Below are positions 49,759 to 58,984 of a DNA stretch of 64,000 nt, one piece after another (the first letter of the stretch is position 1; each line of letters opens with the position of its first letter). The DNA lies in assembly GCA_003576705.1 (NCBI GenBank), contig QOZS01000015.1:1-64000 (forward strand), given 5' to 3'. This stretch comes from Desertibaculum subflavum (GTDB taxonomy: Bacteria; Pseudomonadota; Alphaproteobacteria; Ferrovibrionales; Ferrovibrionaceae). Below the pieces are notes generated by a model. It was not told the origin of the DNA, searched no databases, and saw only the letters and a list, made by a program, of their open reading frames with translations. The position numbers were made by a program, and so were the translations under genes.

Positions 49759-49974
49759 ATGTCCATTGAACCCGATCAAACCGTGGACGAGGTCATGCGG
49801 CGATGGCCGGAGACGATCCGGGTGTTCCTGGATTGGCGGATGCATTGCGTCGGATGCCCGATCGCCAGCTTTCACAGCGTGACCACTGCGTGCCTGGAGC
49901 ACGGCGCCAATCAGGCGGAATTCGTGAGCGCCCTGGAGGCGGCGGTCATTCGGAAGGCTTCTCAGCCAGCATGA
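49759..49974 (+). CDS. DUF1858 protein
   Basis: 71 residues; DQTVDEVMRRWPETIRVFLD then WRMHCVGCPIASFHSV is the DUF1858 domain with its CxxC. This domain occurs alone or at the N-terminus of ScdA/YtfE-type di-iron repair proteins that respond to NO damage, fitting this locus. ATG 49759 has AAGGAG upstream. Its last 29 nt overlap the convergent Crp/Fnr gene. Confidence 0.88.
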   Translation: MSIEPDQTVDEVMRRWPETIRVFLDWRMHCVGCPIASFHSVTTACLEHGANQAEFVSALEAAVIRKASQPA

Positions 49975-50644
49975 CGAGCTTGTGAGGGTCGCGGATCACG
50001 ATGCGCTGACGGCCACCCTCGACCAAGCCCTGATCCTCCCAGGCACTGAGGATGCGGCTGACCGTGTGAAGCGTGGTCCCGATCATCTCGGCAACGTCCT
50101 GCCGCGTGATCGGAAAATCGATCTGCACGCCTTCGTCCACCTTCTTGCCCGCCTGCTGGGCAAGGCGGAGGAGCGCCCGCGCGACGCGCTGCTCCACCTG
50201 TTCCGTCGTCATTTCGATCACGCGCGTATGCGCTTCCTGGAGCCGACTACCGACGGTCTGCAGGGCGGTGCCTGCCAGCGACGGATATCTCGCGATCAGC
50301 CTCGGCCAAGCCGCCGACCGCCAGGCCAAGGCAAGGCTCTCGGATGCGGCAATGGCGGTTGCCGGGTAGGTGCTGCTCCCGATTGCCGGGGCGATGCCGA
50401 AGAGTTCCCCAGGGCCGACATAACGGACGACAATCTGCTGCCCGGCGGGCGTGAGCTTGACCGCGCGCACATGGCCGTTCAGTAGAACAAAGAACGAATG
50501 CGCTTCCTCATCCTGCGAAAAGACGGTCGATCCCTTGGGAAAGCGGACCGTCCGCGCCTCTCTGAGAAGCTCGTCAAGCTCCCCGGGCGCAAGGCCGGCA
50601 AAGACCGGGAGGCCCGCGACCTGGGACCTGTCCACATTCGCCAT
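49946..50644 (-). CDS. Crp/Fnr-family transcription regulator (NnrR/Dnr-like candidate)
   Basis: 232 residues. Cyclic-nucleotide-binding-like sensor domain 1-125 (FPKGSTVFSQDEEAHSFFVL, VRYVGPGELFGIAPAIG) without the Cys cluster of oxygen-sensing Fnr, dimer helix, and Crp-type HTH ITRQDVAEMIGTTLHTVSRI near 180-200. Lack of Fe-S Cys and location next to nos and pseudoazurin suggest an NO-responsive NnrR/Dnr-type activator; TTGC-N6-GCAA boxes nearby are candidate targets. One lies just upstream of this gene itself, so autoregulation is possible. Confidence 0.88.
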   Translation of the reverse strand: MANVDRSQVAGLPVFAGLAPGELDELLREARTVRFPKGSTVFSQDEEAHSFFVLLNGHVRAVKLTPAGQQIVVRYVGPGELFGIAPAIGSSTYPATAIAASESLALAWRSAAWPRLIARYPSLAGTALQTVGSRLQEAHTRVIEMTTEQVEQRVARALLRLAQQAGKKVDEGVQIDFPITRQDVAEMIGTTLHTVSRILSAWEDQGLVEGGRQRIVIRDPHKLVMLAEKPSE

Positions 50645-50685
50645 CGACGCCTCCCATGCTTCCGCGGCACGAATCTTCCACGAAT

Positions 50686-50699
50686 TTGCTGCAGCGCAA
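50686..50699. promoter_or_regulatory. TTGC-N6-GCAA palindrome (Crp/Fnr-type site)
   Basis: TTGCTGCAGCGCAA, extended by T/A on each side, between the divergent Crp/Fnr regulator and pseudoazurin genes (90 nt before the latter). Nearly identical to the box at 52217-52230. Confidence 0.6.
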
Positions 50700-50788
50700 A
50701 CTCTCCGGCCGCAACAGGGCCTATCTCTCCGTCATGAGCCTCGAAGCTCCGGCTTCGTTCCCCCAAAGCAGGCTCGCAGGAGAAGACG

Positions 50789-51244
50789 ATGCGCAAGTTG
50801 GTCCTATTCGGTGCCCTGGTCGCCGCCTTGGGCGTGGCGACGGCCGCGACAGCGGCCGAAGTCGAGGTCAAGATGCTGAACAAGGGCGCCGCCGGCATGA
50901 TGGTGTTCGAGCCCGCCCTGGTCCGGGTCAAGCCCGGCGACAGCGTCAAGTTCGTCCCGACCGACAAGAGCCATAATGCGGAGAGCATTCAGACGATGCT
51001 CCCGGATGGCGCCACCCCCTTTGTCGGCAAGCTCAACGAAGAGCTTACCGTCACCTTCGACAAGCCCGGCGTCTACGGCTTCAAGTGCAAGCCCCATTAC
51101 GGCATGGGCATGGTCGGCATCGTGGCCGTCGGCGAGGCGCCCAACCTGGAGAAGGCCAAGGCGGTGAGCCACCCCGGCAAGGCGAAGTCGACCTTCGCGG
51201 GCCTGTTTGAGAAGCTCGCGACGTCCGTTACCGCGTCGAAGTAG
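50789..51244 (+). CDS. Pseudoazurin (type 1 copper protein)
   Basis: 151 residues. Signal peptide 1-23 ending ATAA, then the cupredoxin with ligands His62 (DKSHNAES), Cys100, His103 and Met108 ([13 protein letters not shown]), the pseudoazurin spacing. A periplasmic electron carrier that donates to nitrite and nitrous-oxide reductases; here NosZ is the obvious acceptor. ATG 50789 has AGGAGA upstream. A TTGC-N6-GCAA box lies 90 nt before it, so control by the divergent Crp/Fnr protein is likely. A strong terminator follows. Confidence 0.93.
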   Translation: MRKLVLFGALVAALGVATAATAAEVEVKMLNKGAAGMMVFEPALVRVKPGDSVKFVPTDKSHNAESIQTMLPDGATPFVGKLNEELTVTFDKPGVYGFKCKPHYGMGMVGIVAVGEAPNLEKAKAVSHPGKAKSTFAGLFEKLATSVTASK

Positions 51245-51262
51245 CGCCAGCGACGCTGAACC

Positions 51263-51288
51263 GAAGCCCCCGCATATGCGGGGGCTTC
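51263..51288. terminator. Bidirectional hairpin terminator
   Basis: GAAGCCCCCGCA-TGCGGGGGCTTC: 12-bp GC-rich stem with minimal AT loop, between the convergent pseudoazurin and ferritin-like genes. Confidence 0.85.
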
Positions 51289-51294
51289 TTGCGA

Positions 51295-52161
51295 TCAGTT
51301 CCGGTCGATCACCCCCCGGAGCCGGGCGAGGCGCGCCACAGCCTGTTCCGCCAGGCCTTGCGCTTCTGCCAGCACCGTCTCGTCGGTGCAGTGCTCGCCG
51401 ACTTCCAGATATGTCTCAACCAGGCCCTCGGCGATCGCCAAGATATCGCGCTTGTCAGCGTTCCTGAGGTCGGGCGAGCTGATGGCCGAGCGCGGGCTGG
51501 CGACACGGGCCTGTCCCGCCAGATCGAGGGCGCGTTCACGCGCCCCGCCGGTCAGCGTTCCCGCCCAGTCTTCCAGCAGGTCCGCGAGCTGGCGCTCAAG
51601 CCTGGCCGCCCAGGTCAAGGCCTCGGTTGGCGAGCGGGGTCTGTTCGTCGCGAGTTGGGAGCGCGGCGCGTGGTACGCCTGCCGCCGCGCTCGCCGCAGG
51701 ATGGCGACATGCTCGAGCTCTTCCTGCGCCATGGTTTCCGCGGCCTGCCGGATGTCCTCAGTCTCCGCGCGCGACGCGATATACGTCCACAGCGCGAAGG
51801 CGCGCTCCTCGTTGCGCACGGCCATCGAAAGCACACGATAGGCATCCGCCAGTTGTGAGGTAACGAACTCTCCGGCCGTCTCATCGTCGAAGGTCTGCGG
51901 CAGATCCCATCGAATGTCCCGGGCGTCAGGCAGCTTGCCGCGCCGATCGGCGCACCAGCGATCGACATGCTCGACATGGGACCTCTCTGCTCGCGCGAGC
52001 CACTCGAACAGCTCGGCGAGCTTCGGGACTCCCTCAGCCCGTACCTTCTGGGCCAGCGCTTCGTACCGATGCTGGGCTTCCTGCTCCATCCCGTGCGCGA
52101 TCGCGAAGAGCTCTTCCAGCGAACGGACCGCTTCCGGGGGCTCGGTTCTGAGAAGTGACAT
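51295..52161 (-). CDS. Ferritin-like/rubrerythrin-fold protein
   Basis: 288 residues, two helical halves. The first shows a four-helix di-iron pattern: ELFAIAHGMEQEAQHRYEAL, AERSHVEHVDRW, NEERAFALWTYIA and MAQEELEHVAILRRARR (Glu and Glu-x-x-His ligands). The C-terminal ~110 residues (ALTWAARLERQLADLLEDWA onward) are helical without metal motifs. Such proteins handle iron, peroxide or NO stress. ATG 52161 has AGAGGAG upstream. Divergent from nosR, sharing an intergenic region with a TTGC-N6-GCAA box, so probably coregulated with N2O reduction. Confidence 0.8.
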   Translation of the reverse strand: MSLLRTEPPEAVRSLEELFAIAHGMEQEAQHRYEALAQKVRAEGVPKLAELFEWLARAERSHVEHVDRWCADRRGKLPDARDIRWDLPQTFDDETAGEFVTSQLADAYRVLSMAVRNEERAFALWTYIASRAETEDIRQAAETMAQEELEHVAILRRARRQAYHAPRSQLATNRPRSPTEALTWAARLERQLADLLEDWAGTLTGGARERALDLAGQARVASPRSAISSPDLRNADKRDILAIAEGLVETYLEVGEHCTDETVLAEAQGLAEQAVARLARLRGVIDRN

Positions 52162-52216
52162 CTGCTCCTCTGACCGCTGCGCCACATGACCCTGAAACTA
52201 AAAGCTTGGTCGGACA

Positions 52217-52230
52217 TTGCTCCAGCGCAA
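52217..52230. promoter_or_regulatory. TTGC-N6-GCAA palindrome upstream of nosR
   Basis: TTGCTCCAGCGCAA, flanked by A on each side, 56 nt from the ferritin-like gene start and 176 nt from nosR. It differs from the pseudoazurin box at a single position, indicating one shared Crp/Fnr-type regulator. Confidence 0.6.
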
Positions 52231-52405
52231 AGAGCAGATCTGATCCGATATCGAGAATGGGCCCCGATCAGATGGAAAGAGCCATGATCTGTCGCATCGA
52301 GCCTGCTCGTCTCAACCATAATCCTCACAGCTGCGGCTCAAAGCTGTTGCAACCAACCGACGAACTCGTAGGGTCTAAATGATCTCGACCTGACGAGGAT
52401 GGCGC

Positions 52406-54718
52406 ATGCTCCATGCACAACCCCGGCAGCGGCGGATGTCGTGGCGGATTTGTCTTTTGTTGCCCTTCGCATTGACTTTCGTCGTGTTGTTGTCGCAGGC
52501 GCGTGTCGCGAATGCCGCAGGGCGCGTGCAGGAGTTCGTGGGCAAAGCCGCACCGGCCGAACTCCTACCCGGTGCCGATAACTTTGGTCCCGCAGAGGGC
52601 GATCCTCCGCTCGTCCCCGCCATCCGAGGCGGTGAACGTGTCGGCTATGTCTTTCTGAACTCGGATTTCGCCAACGCCGTCGGCTATTCGGGCAAGCCGA
52701 TCCAGATCCTGGTTGGCATCGACCTCAAGGGAATGATCACCGGCATCAAGCTGGTCGATCACAAGGAGCCGATTGTTCTCGTCGGCATCCCGGAGCAGCG
52801 GGTTGTGGATGTCGTCAACAAGCTGATCGGCAGCGAACTTGCACCCGTTGCCCACGGAGCCTCGCGAGCGCCCCAGGTCGAGATCGTCAGTGGCGCCACC
52901 GTGACCGTGCTCGTGATGGGCGACAGCATCGTGCGGGGCGCTGTCCGTCTGATTCGAAGCGGGCGCTTGACCGGCGTCGCCGTCGGACGGGATACGGGCT
53001 CGCAGCCCGGCACCGCGAAGTCGGTGGACATGGCGCAGAGCGAGGTGCGCGACTGGGCGAGCCTCCTCGGTGACGGCTCGGTGCGGCGGCTCACCTTGAG
53101 CGTCGGGGAGATCAGCCAGGCCTTTGCCCGCGCGGGCCACGAGGCGGCAGCGCAGAATCCGGAGACCGACAACCCGGACGACCTGTTCATCGACCTTTAT
53201 GTCGCACCGGTCAGCGTGCCGACTATCGGGCGGAGCCTTCTGGGCGACGAGCGCTACGAGCGGCTGCGCCAGCAGCTGAAGCCGGGCCAACAGGCGATCG
53301 TGGTCGCCGGCGAAGGAGCCTACTCGTTCAAGGGCTCCGGCTACGTTCGCGGCGGCATCTTCGACCGGATCGAGCTGCTGCAGGACGGCGCTGGCACGCG
53401 CTTCCGCGACCGCAACCACACGCGGCTCGGCGCGCTGGCGGCCGAAGGCGCGCCTGATCTGCCGGAGATCGCGCTCTTCGTGGTACCCGACGAGTTCACT
53501 CTCGACCCGACCGAGTCTTGGCAACTTCAGCTCTTCGTCCAGCGCAGCATCGGCGCCCGCGACAAGGCCCTGATCACCATGGAGCTCGGCTACACCTTGC
53601 CACACAGATACCTGGTCCAGGCGCCACCAGCCAAATCACCATCTGCTCCGATTTCTTCGCCTGCCACTGCCGGAGCGGCTGCACCGTCGGCAAGCGCGAT
53701 GGACGGGCTGGACCAACCGCTCTGGATGCGGATCTGGCGGGACAATGCCGTCGCCATCGTCATCACCGCCATCGCTCTCCTGGTCCTGACGGCCATCTTC
53801 TTCTTCCAGGACACACTGGTGCGGCGCCCGGTTCTCTACACCTGGATCAGGCGCGCCTTCCTGACTTTCACACTGGTCTGGCTCGGCTGGTACGCAAATG
53901 CCCAGCTCTCGGTCGTCAATGTCGTCACCTTCACCAGCGCGCTGATCACCGACTTCAACTGGGAGTTCTTCCTCGCTGCACCCCTCATCTTCATTCTGTG
54001 GACCGCCATCGCGGCGGCGCTGCTGTTCTGGGGACGGGGGCCGTTCTGCGGCTGGCTCTGCCCGTTCGGCGCGTTGCAGGAGCTGACCAATAACGTCGCC
54101 CAGTGGCTCAAGGTCCCACAGATCAAAGTCCCATGGGGACTGCACGAACGGCTCTGGCCGATCAAGTACATCATCTTCCTTGGGCTGTTCGGCCTCTCGC
54201 TCTATTCGGTTGCCGCGGCGGAGGTGATGGCGGAGGTCGAGCCGTTCAAGACCGCGATCGTCCTCAAGTTCGTGCGCGACTGGCCATTCGTGCTCTATGC
54301 GGTCGGCCTACTGGTCGTCGGTCTCTTTATCGAACGCTTCTTCTGCCGCTACCTCTGCCCACTTGGCGCCGCCCTCGCCATCCCCGGACGCATCCGCATG
54401 TTCGAGTGGCTGAAGCGCTGGCCCGAATGCGGTTCGCCCTGCCAGCGCTGCGCCAAGGAGTGCCCGGTCCAGTCGATCCACCCGGAAGGGCAGATCAACG
54501 TCAACGAGTGCATCTACTGCATGCACTGCCAGGAGCTCTACCACGACGACCACCGTTGCCCGCACATGATCCAGGTGCGGCTGAAGCGCGAGCGGCGCGA
54601 GGCGCTCGCCTCGCCGTCGATGCGCCCGGGCGGTGCAACCTCGCCGAAGCCAATCACCCGTGCTCCCGGCAATCCGGCGGCTCAATCTCCCGCGTCGGAT
54701 TCTCCGGGCACTACCTGA
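52406..54718 (+). CDS. nosR: NosR, membrane flavin/Fe-S protein for N2O reduction
   Basis: 770 residues. N-terminal signal helix, a periplasmic FMN-binding domain (~70-190) with covalent-flavin motif VSGATVTVL, then about five membrane helices from ~448 on, two cytoplasmic CxxxCP segments (CGWLCPFGALQEL and CRYLCPLGAA) and a C-terminal [4Fe-4S] ferredoxin-like part (CQRCAKECPVQSIHP, NECIYCMHCQ). NosR supplies electrons to and is needed for expression/maturation of NosZ. ATG 52406 has GAGGATGG upstream; Met 52436 is an alternative. First gene of the nos operon, 15 nt before nosZ. Confidence 0.95.
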   Translation: MLHAQPRQRRMSWRICLLLPFALTFVVLLSQARVANAAGRVQEFVGKAAPAELLPGADNFGPAEGDPPLVPAIRGGERVGYVFLNSDFANAVGYSGKPIQILVGIDLKGMITGIKLVDHKEPIVLVGIPEQRVVDVVNKLIGSELAPVAHGASRAPQVEIVSGATVTVLVMGDSIVRGAVRLIRSGRLTGVAVGRDTGSQPGTAKSVDMAQSEVRDWASLLGDGSVRRLTLSVGEISQAFARAGHEAAAQNPETDNPDDLFIDLYVAPVSVPTIGRSLLGDERYERLRQQLKPGQQAIVVAGEGAYSFKGSGYVRGGIFDRIELLQDGAGTRFRDRNHTRLGALAAEGAPDLPEIALFVVPDEFTLDPTESWQLQLFVQRSIGARDKALITMELGYTLPHRYLVQAPPAKSPSAPISSPATAGAAAPSASAMDGLDQPLWMRIWRDNAVAIVITAIALLVLTAIFFFQDTLVRRPVLYTWIRRAFLTFTLVWLGWYANAQLSVVNVVTFTSALITDFNWEFFLAAPLIFILWTAIAAALLFWGRGPFCGWLCPFGALQELTNNVAQWLKVPQIKVPWGLHERLWPIKYIIFLGLFGLSLYSVAAAEVMAEVEPFKTAIVLKFVRDWPFVLYAVGLLVVGLFIERFFCRYLCPLGAALAIPGRIRMFEWLKRWPECGSPCQRCAKECPVQSIHPEGQINVNECIYCMHCQELYHDDHRCPHMIQVRLKRERREALASPSMRPGGATSPKPITRAPGNPAAQSPASDSPGTT

Positions 54719-54733
54719 GCGAAGGAGAATGAC

Positions 54734-56671
54734 ATGAGCGACGAGACGGAAAGCAAGGGAGCCCTCAGCCGGCGCGGCTTGCTCGGAACGACAGCCGCTG
54801 TCGGCGTCGGAGCAGCAGCGGGCGGATTCGGCCTCGGCAGGACGGCCGGTATCACTTCTGCGGAGGCGCAGACGCGCACCCAGCAACGACAGCCCGCGCG
54901 CGCCAACAAGGCGGAGGTGCACCCCGGAGAGCTCGACGAGTATTACGTGTTCTTCTCCAGCGGCCAGACCGGCGAAGTACGGATCCTGGGACTGCCCTCC
55001 ATGCGCGAGCTGATGCGCATACCGGTCTTCAACCGCTGCAGCGCGACGGGCTGGGGCCAGACCAATGAGAGCCTCAAGGTCCTGACCGAAGGTTTGACGC
55101 CGGAGTACCGGGAGTTTCTCAAAGATCGGGGCGGGGTCTACCTGAACGGCGACCTGCACCACCCCCACCCGTCGTTCACCGACGGCACCTATGATGGCCG
55201 GTATCTGTACGCGAACGACAAATCGAACACCCGCGTCTGCCGCATTCGGCTCGATGTGATGAAGTGCGACAAGATCATCCAGCTGCCGAACCAGTCGACG
55301 GTGCACGGACTGCGCGTGCAGAAATACCCGAAGACCGGGTACGTCTTCTGCAATGGCGAGGACCGCGTGCCGATCCCGAATGACGGCAAGATCCTCGATG
55401 ACCCAAAGCAATATGCATCGGTCTTCAGCGCTGTCGACGGCGAGACGATGAAGGTTGCCTGGCAGGTGCGCGTCAGCGGCAACCTGGACAACGTCGATGC
55501 CGACTACCAAGGCAAGTACTGCTTCGCTACTTGCTACAACTCCGAAGAAGGCGTCAACCTTGCCGAGATGACGGCGAACGAGCAGGACTGGGTCGTCGTC
55601 TTCAATATCAAGCGGATCGAAGAAGCGGTGAAGGCTGGGAAGGCAGAAACGGTAGGCGGCGTGCCGCTGCTCGATGGCCGCAAGGGATCGCCGTACACGC
55701 GCTACATCCCGGTTCCCAACAGCCCGCACGGAATCAACACGGCGCCCGACGGCATCCACGTCGTCGCCAATGGCAAGCTGTCGCCGACCGTGACGGTGTT
55801 CGATGTCCGCAAGTTCGACGCCCTGTTCGATGACAAGATCCAGCCGCGCGACTGCGTCGTGGCCGAGCCCGAGTTGGGCCTTGGCCCGCTTCACACCGCC
55901 TATGACGGCAAGGGGAACGCGTTCACCACGCTGTTCCTCGACAGCCAGGTGGTGAAGTGGAACATCGACCGGGCGATCCGCGCCTTCAAGGGCGAGAAGG
56001 TAAATCCCATCATCCAGAAGCTGGATGTGCACTACCAGCCGGGCCACAACCACACCTCCATGGGACAGACCAAGGAGGCGGACGGCAAATGGCTTCTGTC
56101 GCTCAACAAGTTCTCGAAGGACCGGTTTCTGAACGTGGGGCCGCTGAAGCCAGAGAACGACCAGCTGATCGACATCTCCGGCGACCGCATGGTGCTGATG
56201 CACGACAGCCCGAGCTTCGCCGAGCCGCACGATGCGACCATCGTCCATCGCTCGAAGATCAACCCGGTCCATGTCTGGAACCGTGATGATCCGTTCTTTG
56301 CCGATGCGGTGAAGCAGGCCAAGGCGGACGGCGTTGACCTGACCGCCGACTCGAAAGTAGTCCGCGATGGCGACAAGGTGCGTGTCTACATGACGTCGGT
56401 CGCCCCCGCCTTCGGGCTGGAACAGTTTACCGTCAAGCAGGGCGACGAAGTGACCGTCTACGTCACCAACATCGATGACGTTGAGGATCTGTCGCACGGC
56501 TTCTGCATCGTGAACTACGGCATCAGCTTCGAGGTCGCACCACAAGCTACCGCCTCGGTGACGTTCAAAGCCAGCAAGCCTGGTGTCTATTGGTACTATT
56601 GCACGTGGTTCTGCCATGCCATGCACATGGAGATGCAGGGCCGCATGCTCGTCGAGCCACGCAACGCGTGA
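54734..56671 (+). CDS. nosZ: Nitrous-oxide reductase NosZ (clade I, Tat-exported)
   Basis: 645 residues. Tat leader [20 protein letters not shown]. Seven-bladed propeller with CuZ His ligands ([40 protein letters not shown]) and a C-terminal cupredoxin with the CuA site ([12 protein letters not shown], and SHGFCI for the outer His). It reduces N2O to N2 in the periplasm. The Tat signal and surrounding RZDFYLX order are clade I features. Full-length, no defects. ATG 54734 lies after AAGGAGAATGAC. Confidence 0.97.
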   Translation: MSDETESKGALSRRGLLGTTAAVGVGAAAGGFGLGRTAGITSAEAQTRTQQRQPARANKAEVHPGELDEYYVFFSSGQTGEVRILGLPSMRELMRIPVFNRCSATGWGQTNESLKVLTEGLTPEYREFLKDRGGVYLNGDLHHPHPSFTDGTYDGRYLYANDKSNTRVCRIRLDVMKCDKIIQLPNQSTVHGLRVQKYPKTGYVFCNGEDRVPIPNDGKILDDPKQYASVFSAVDGETMKVAWQVRVSGNLDNVDADYQGKYCFATCYNSEEGVNLAEMTANEQDWVVVFNIKRIEEAVKAGKAETVGGVPLLDGRKGSPYTRYIPVPNSPHGINTAPDGIHVVANGKLSPTVTVFDVRKFDALFDDKIQPRDCVVAEPELGLGPLHTAYDGKGNAFTTLFLDSQVVKWNIDRAIRAFKGEKVNPIIQKLDVHYQPGHNHTSMGQTKEADGKWLLSLNKFSKDRFLNVGPLKPENDQLIDISGDRMVLMHDSPSFAEPHDATIVHRSKINPVHVWNRDDPFFADAVKQAKADGVDLTADSKVVRDGDKVRVYMTSVAPAFGLEQFTVKQGDEVTVYVTNIDDVEDLSHGFCIVNYGISFEVAPQATASVTFKASKPGVYWYYCTWFCHAMHMEMQGRMLVEPRNA

Positions 56672-56675
56672 GGCG

Positions 56676-58073
56676 ATGAGGACGGGCGCCATGCTGGCCG
56701 CGATCCGGTCGGCGGTGGTCCTCGCCGCCACCTGGACTTCGCACGCCTGGGCGGAACGCATTCTCGTTCCGCCCGGCAATGCGGGGCTTCAGCAGCGCAT
56801 CGATGCCGCCAGCAACGGCGACGTGCTGGTGCTACAGGCGGGCAAGCATCAAGGACCGCTCCGAATCAATCGTACGCTTGCTCTTGAAGGTGACCCCGGC
56901 GCGCTCGTCGAGGGTGACGGTCACGGCAACGTCATCACGGTGTCGGCACAAGGCTCGGTCGTTCGAGGATTGATCATCCGAGGATCGGGCAACGATCTGG
57001 TGGCGATGGATTCGGGCGTCTTCGTCGAGAAGACTGCCACCGGCGCAGTGGTCGAGGACAATCGGCTGGAAGCCAACCTCACCGGCGTCTATCTGCATGG
57101 CGCGCAGGATGCGGTGGTCCGCGCCAACGTCATCGTCGGCCGGCGCGAGGGCCGGGTAAACGAGGCCGGAAACGGCGTCTCGGTCTGGAACGCGCCCGGC
57201 GCGAAGGTAATCGATAACGACATCCGCTTCGGCCGCGACGGCATCTACACCATCACCAGCCGGAACAACGTGTTCCGCGGCAACCGTTTCCGCGACCTCC
57301 GTTTCGCGGTGCACTACATGTACACAAACGACAGTGAAGTCAGCGACAACCTCTCCGTCGGCAACACCGTCGGCTTCGCGATCATGTTCTCCAACCGGCT
57401 GACCGTACGCGGTAACGTGTCGGACGGGGACCGGGACCACGGGTTCCTGTTCAACTATGCCAACGCTTCGGAGATCACCGGCAACGCCGTGCTGGGGCGC
57501 CTGCAGCCCGCCGAGCGCTGGCTTGCCTCCGGAATGCGCGGGCAGGGCGACCCTGGCCATGGACTGCCGGCGAGCGCGACCGCTCCGACCGCGCCCACCT
57601 CCGGCATGCGGACTGGCCCGGAGAAATGCGTCTTCATCTACAACGCCAATCGGAACCGGTTCCGCGCCAACTGGTTCGAGAATTGCGAGATCGGCATCCA
57701 CTTCACTGCCGGTTCGGAGCGGAACGAGATCACGGGCAACGCCTTCCTGAGCAACCGCAACCAAGTGAAGTATGTCGGTACCCGGCACCTCGACTGGTCC
57801 GCATCTGGGCGCGGAAACTATTGGAGCGACAACCCGGCCTTCGACCTCAACGGCGACGGCATCGCCGACACGGCCTATCGGCCGAACGACCTGATCGATC
57901 GCGTCCTGTGGACGGCGCCTCAGGCGAAGATCCTTGTCAACAGCCCCGCTGTGCAGGTCATCCGGTGGGCACAGGCGCAGTTCCCGGCGCTGCTGCCCGG
58001 CGGTGTCGTCGACAGCCGCCCCCTGATCTCACCTCCGCCGCGACCTGATCGAGCGAAGGCGGGGCCCGAATGA
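56676..58073 (+). CDS. nosD: NosD, periplasmic CuZ-assembly protein
   Basis: 465 residues with an export signal (SAVVLAATWTSHAWA) and a right-handed beta-helix of parallel repeats (VVEDNRLEANLTGVYLHGAQ, then VRANVIVG, NRLTVRGNVSDGDRD), the CASH/NosD fold. Works with NosF and NosY to load the Cu-S cluster of NosZ. ATG 56676 has GAGG upstream, 4 nt after nosZ; Met 56691 is an alternative. Stop overlaps nosF (ATGA). Confidence 0.93.
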   Translation: MRTGAMLAAIRSAVVLAATWTSHAWAERILVPPGNAGLQQRIDAASNGDVLVLQAGKHQGPLRINRTLALEGDPGALVEGDGHGNVITVSAQGSVVRGLIIRGSGNDLVAMDSGVFVEKTATGAVVEDNRLEANLTGVYLHGAQDAVVRANVIVGRREGRVNEAGNGVSVWNAPGAKVIDNDIRFGRDGIYTITSRNNVFRGNRFRDLRFAVHYMYTNDSEVSDNLSVGNTVGFAIMFSNRLTVRGNVSDGDRDHGFLFNYANASEITGNAVLGRLQPAERWLASGMRGQGDPGHGLPASATAPTAPTSGMRTGPEKCVFIYNANRNRFRANWFENCEIGIHFTAGSERNEITGNAFLSNRNQVKYVGTRHLDWSASGRGNYWSDNPAFDLNGDGIADTAYRPNDLIDRVLWTAPQAKILVNSPAVQVIRWAQAQFPALLPGGVVDSRPLISPPPRPDRAKAGPE

Positions 58074-58984
58074 CCGCCACGGTCACGCTCGAGGGCGTCG
58101 TGAAGCGCTACGGCCCGGTGGAGGCGGTGCGCGGCGTCACCTTCACCCTTCCCGCGGGCGAGATCGTCGCGCTGGTCGGGCACAACGGCGCGGGCAAGAC
58201 CACGCTGCTCAAGCTGATGCTCGGCCTGATCAGGCCGACATCCGGTGACGTTCGCGTGCTGGATGAGAACCCGTCGGCAGGCGAGTTCGCCGCGCGGAAG
58301 CGGCTCGGCTACCTGCCGGAGAATGTGGCCTTCAACGCCAGCCTCACCGGTCGAGAAGTGCTCGCCTTCTATGCCCGCCTAAAGCGGCAGCCCGTCAGCG
58401 GTATCGCGTCGCTGCTCGACCGCGTAGGCCTCAGCGGCGCCTCCGGCCGCCGTATCGGCACCTACTCCAAAGGCATGCGCCAGCGCCTCGGACTCGCACA
58501 AGCACTCCTCGGCGCACCGCGCATCCTGCTGCTCGACGAGCCGACCACCGGCCTCGACCCCGCCCTCCGGCTGACCTTTTACGAGATCGTGCGCGAGCTG
58601 CGCGACCAGGGTGCGACGGTGGTGCTCTGCTCGCACGCCCTGACCGAGCTCGAGGAGCGTGCTGAGCGCGTCATCATCATGAACCGCGGCCTGATGGTGG
58701 CGAACGGGACCCTAGACGAGCTTCGGCATCTGACGCAGCTGCCGACGCGGATACGTCTGCACCTGGCCGCGAAACCGACGGCCCTGCCGGATTGGCTCCG
58801 GTCGATGAACTACCGCCGCTTCAACGGCCACGTCGTCGAATTGGACGCTTCGCCGGGGAAAAAAATGGAACTGCTGCGATGGGCCGCGGCAAGCGCCGAC
58901 ACGGTCGACGACATAGATGTTGTCCCGCCGACGCTCGACGAGCTCTACGTGCACTTCCTGCGCAGCCAGGAGGCCGCGCCGTGA
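58070..58984 (+). CDS. nosF: NosF, ABC-transporter ATPase for CuZ assembly
   Basis: 304 residues. Walker A GHNGAGKTT (about 38-46), Q-loop region LGYLPEN, signature YSKGMRQRLGLAQALLG (SKGM form typical of NosF) and Walker B ILLLDEPTTGLDP. Forms the ATPase of the NosFY complex that works with NosD in maturing NosZ. Overlaps both nosD and nosY by 4 nt. Confidence 0.95.
   Translation: MTATVTLEGVVKRYGPVEAVRGVTFTLPAGEIVALVGHNGAGKTTLLKLMLGLIRPTSGDVRVLDENPSAGEFAARKRLGYLPENVAFNASLTGREVLAFYARLKRQPVSGIASLLDRVGLSGASGRRIGTYSKGMRQRLGLAQALLGAPRILLLDEPTTGLDPALRLTFYEIVRELRDQGATVVLCSHALTELEERAERVIIMNRGLMVANGTLDELRHLTQLPTRIRLHLAAKPTALPDWLRSMNYRRFNGHVVELDASPGKKMELLRWAAASADTVDDIDVVPPTLDELYVHFLRSQEAAP

Noticed and set aside
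54308..56779. 823-codon open frame on the minus strand
   Set aside because: Antisense to nosR/nosZ; no homology.
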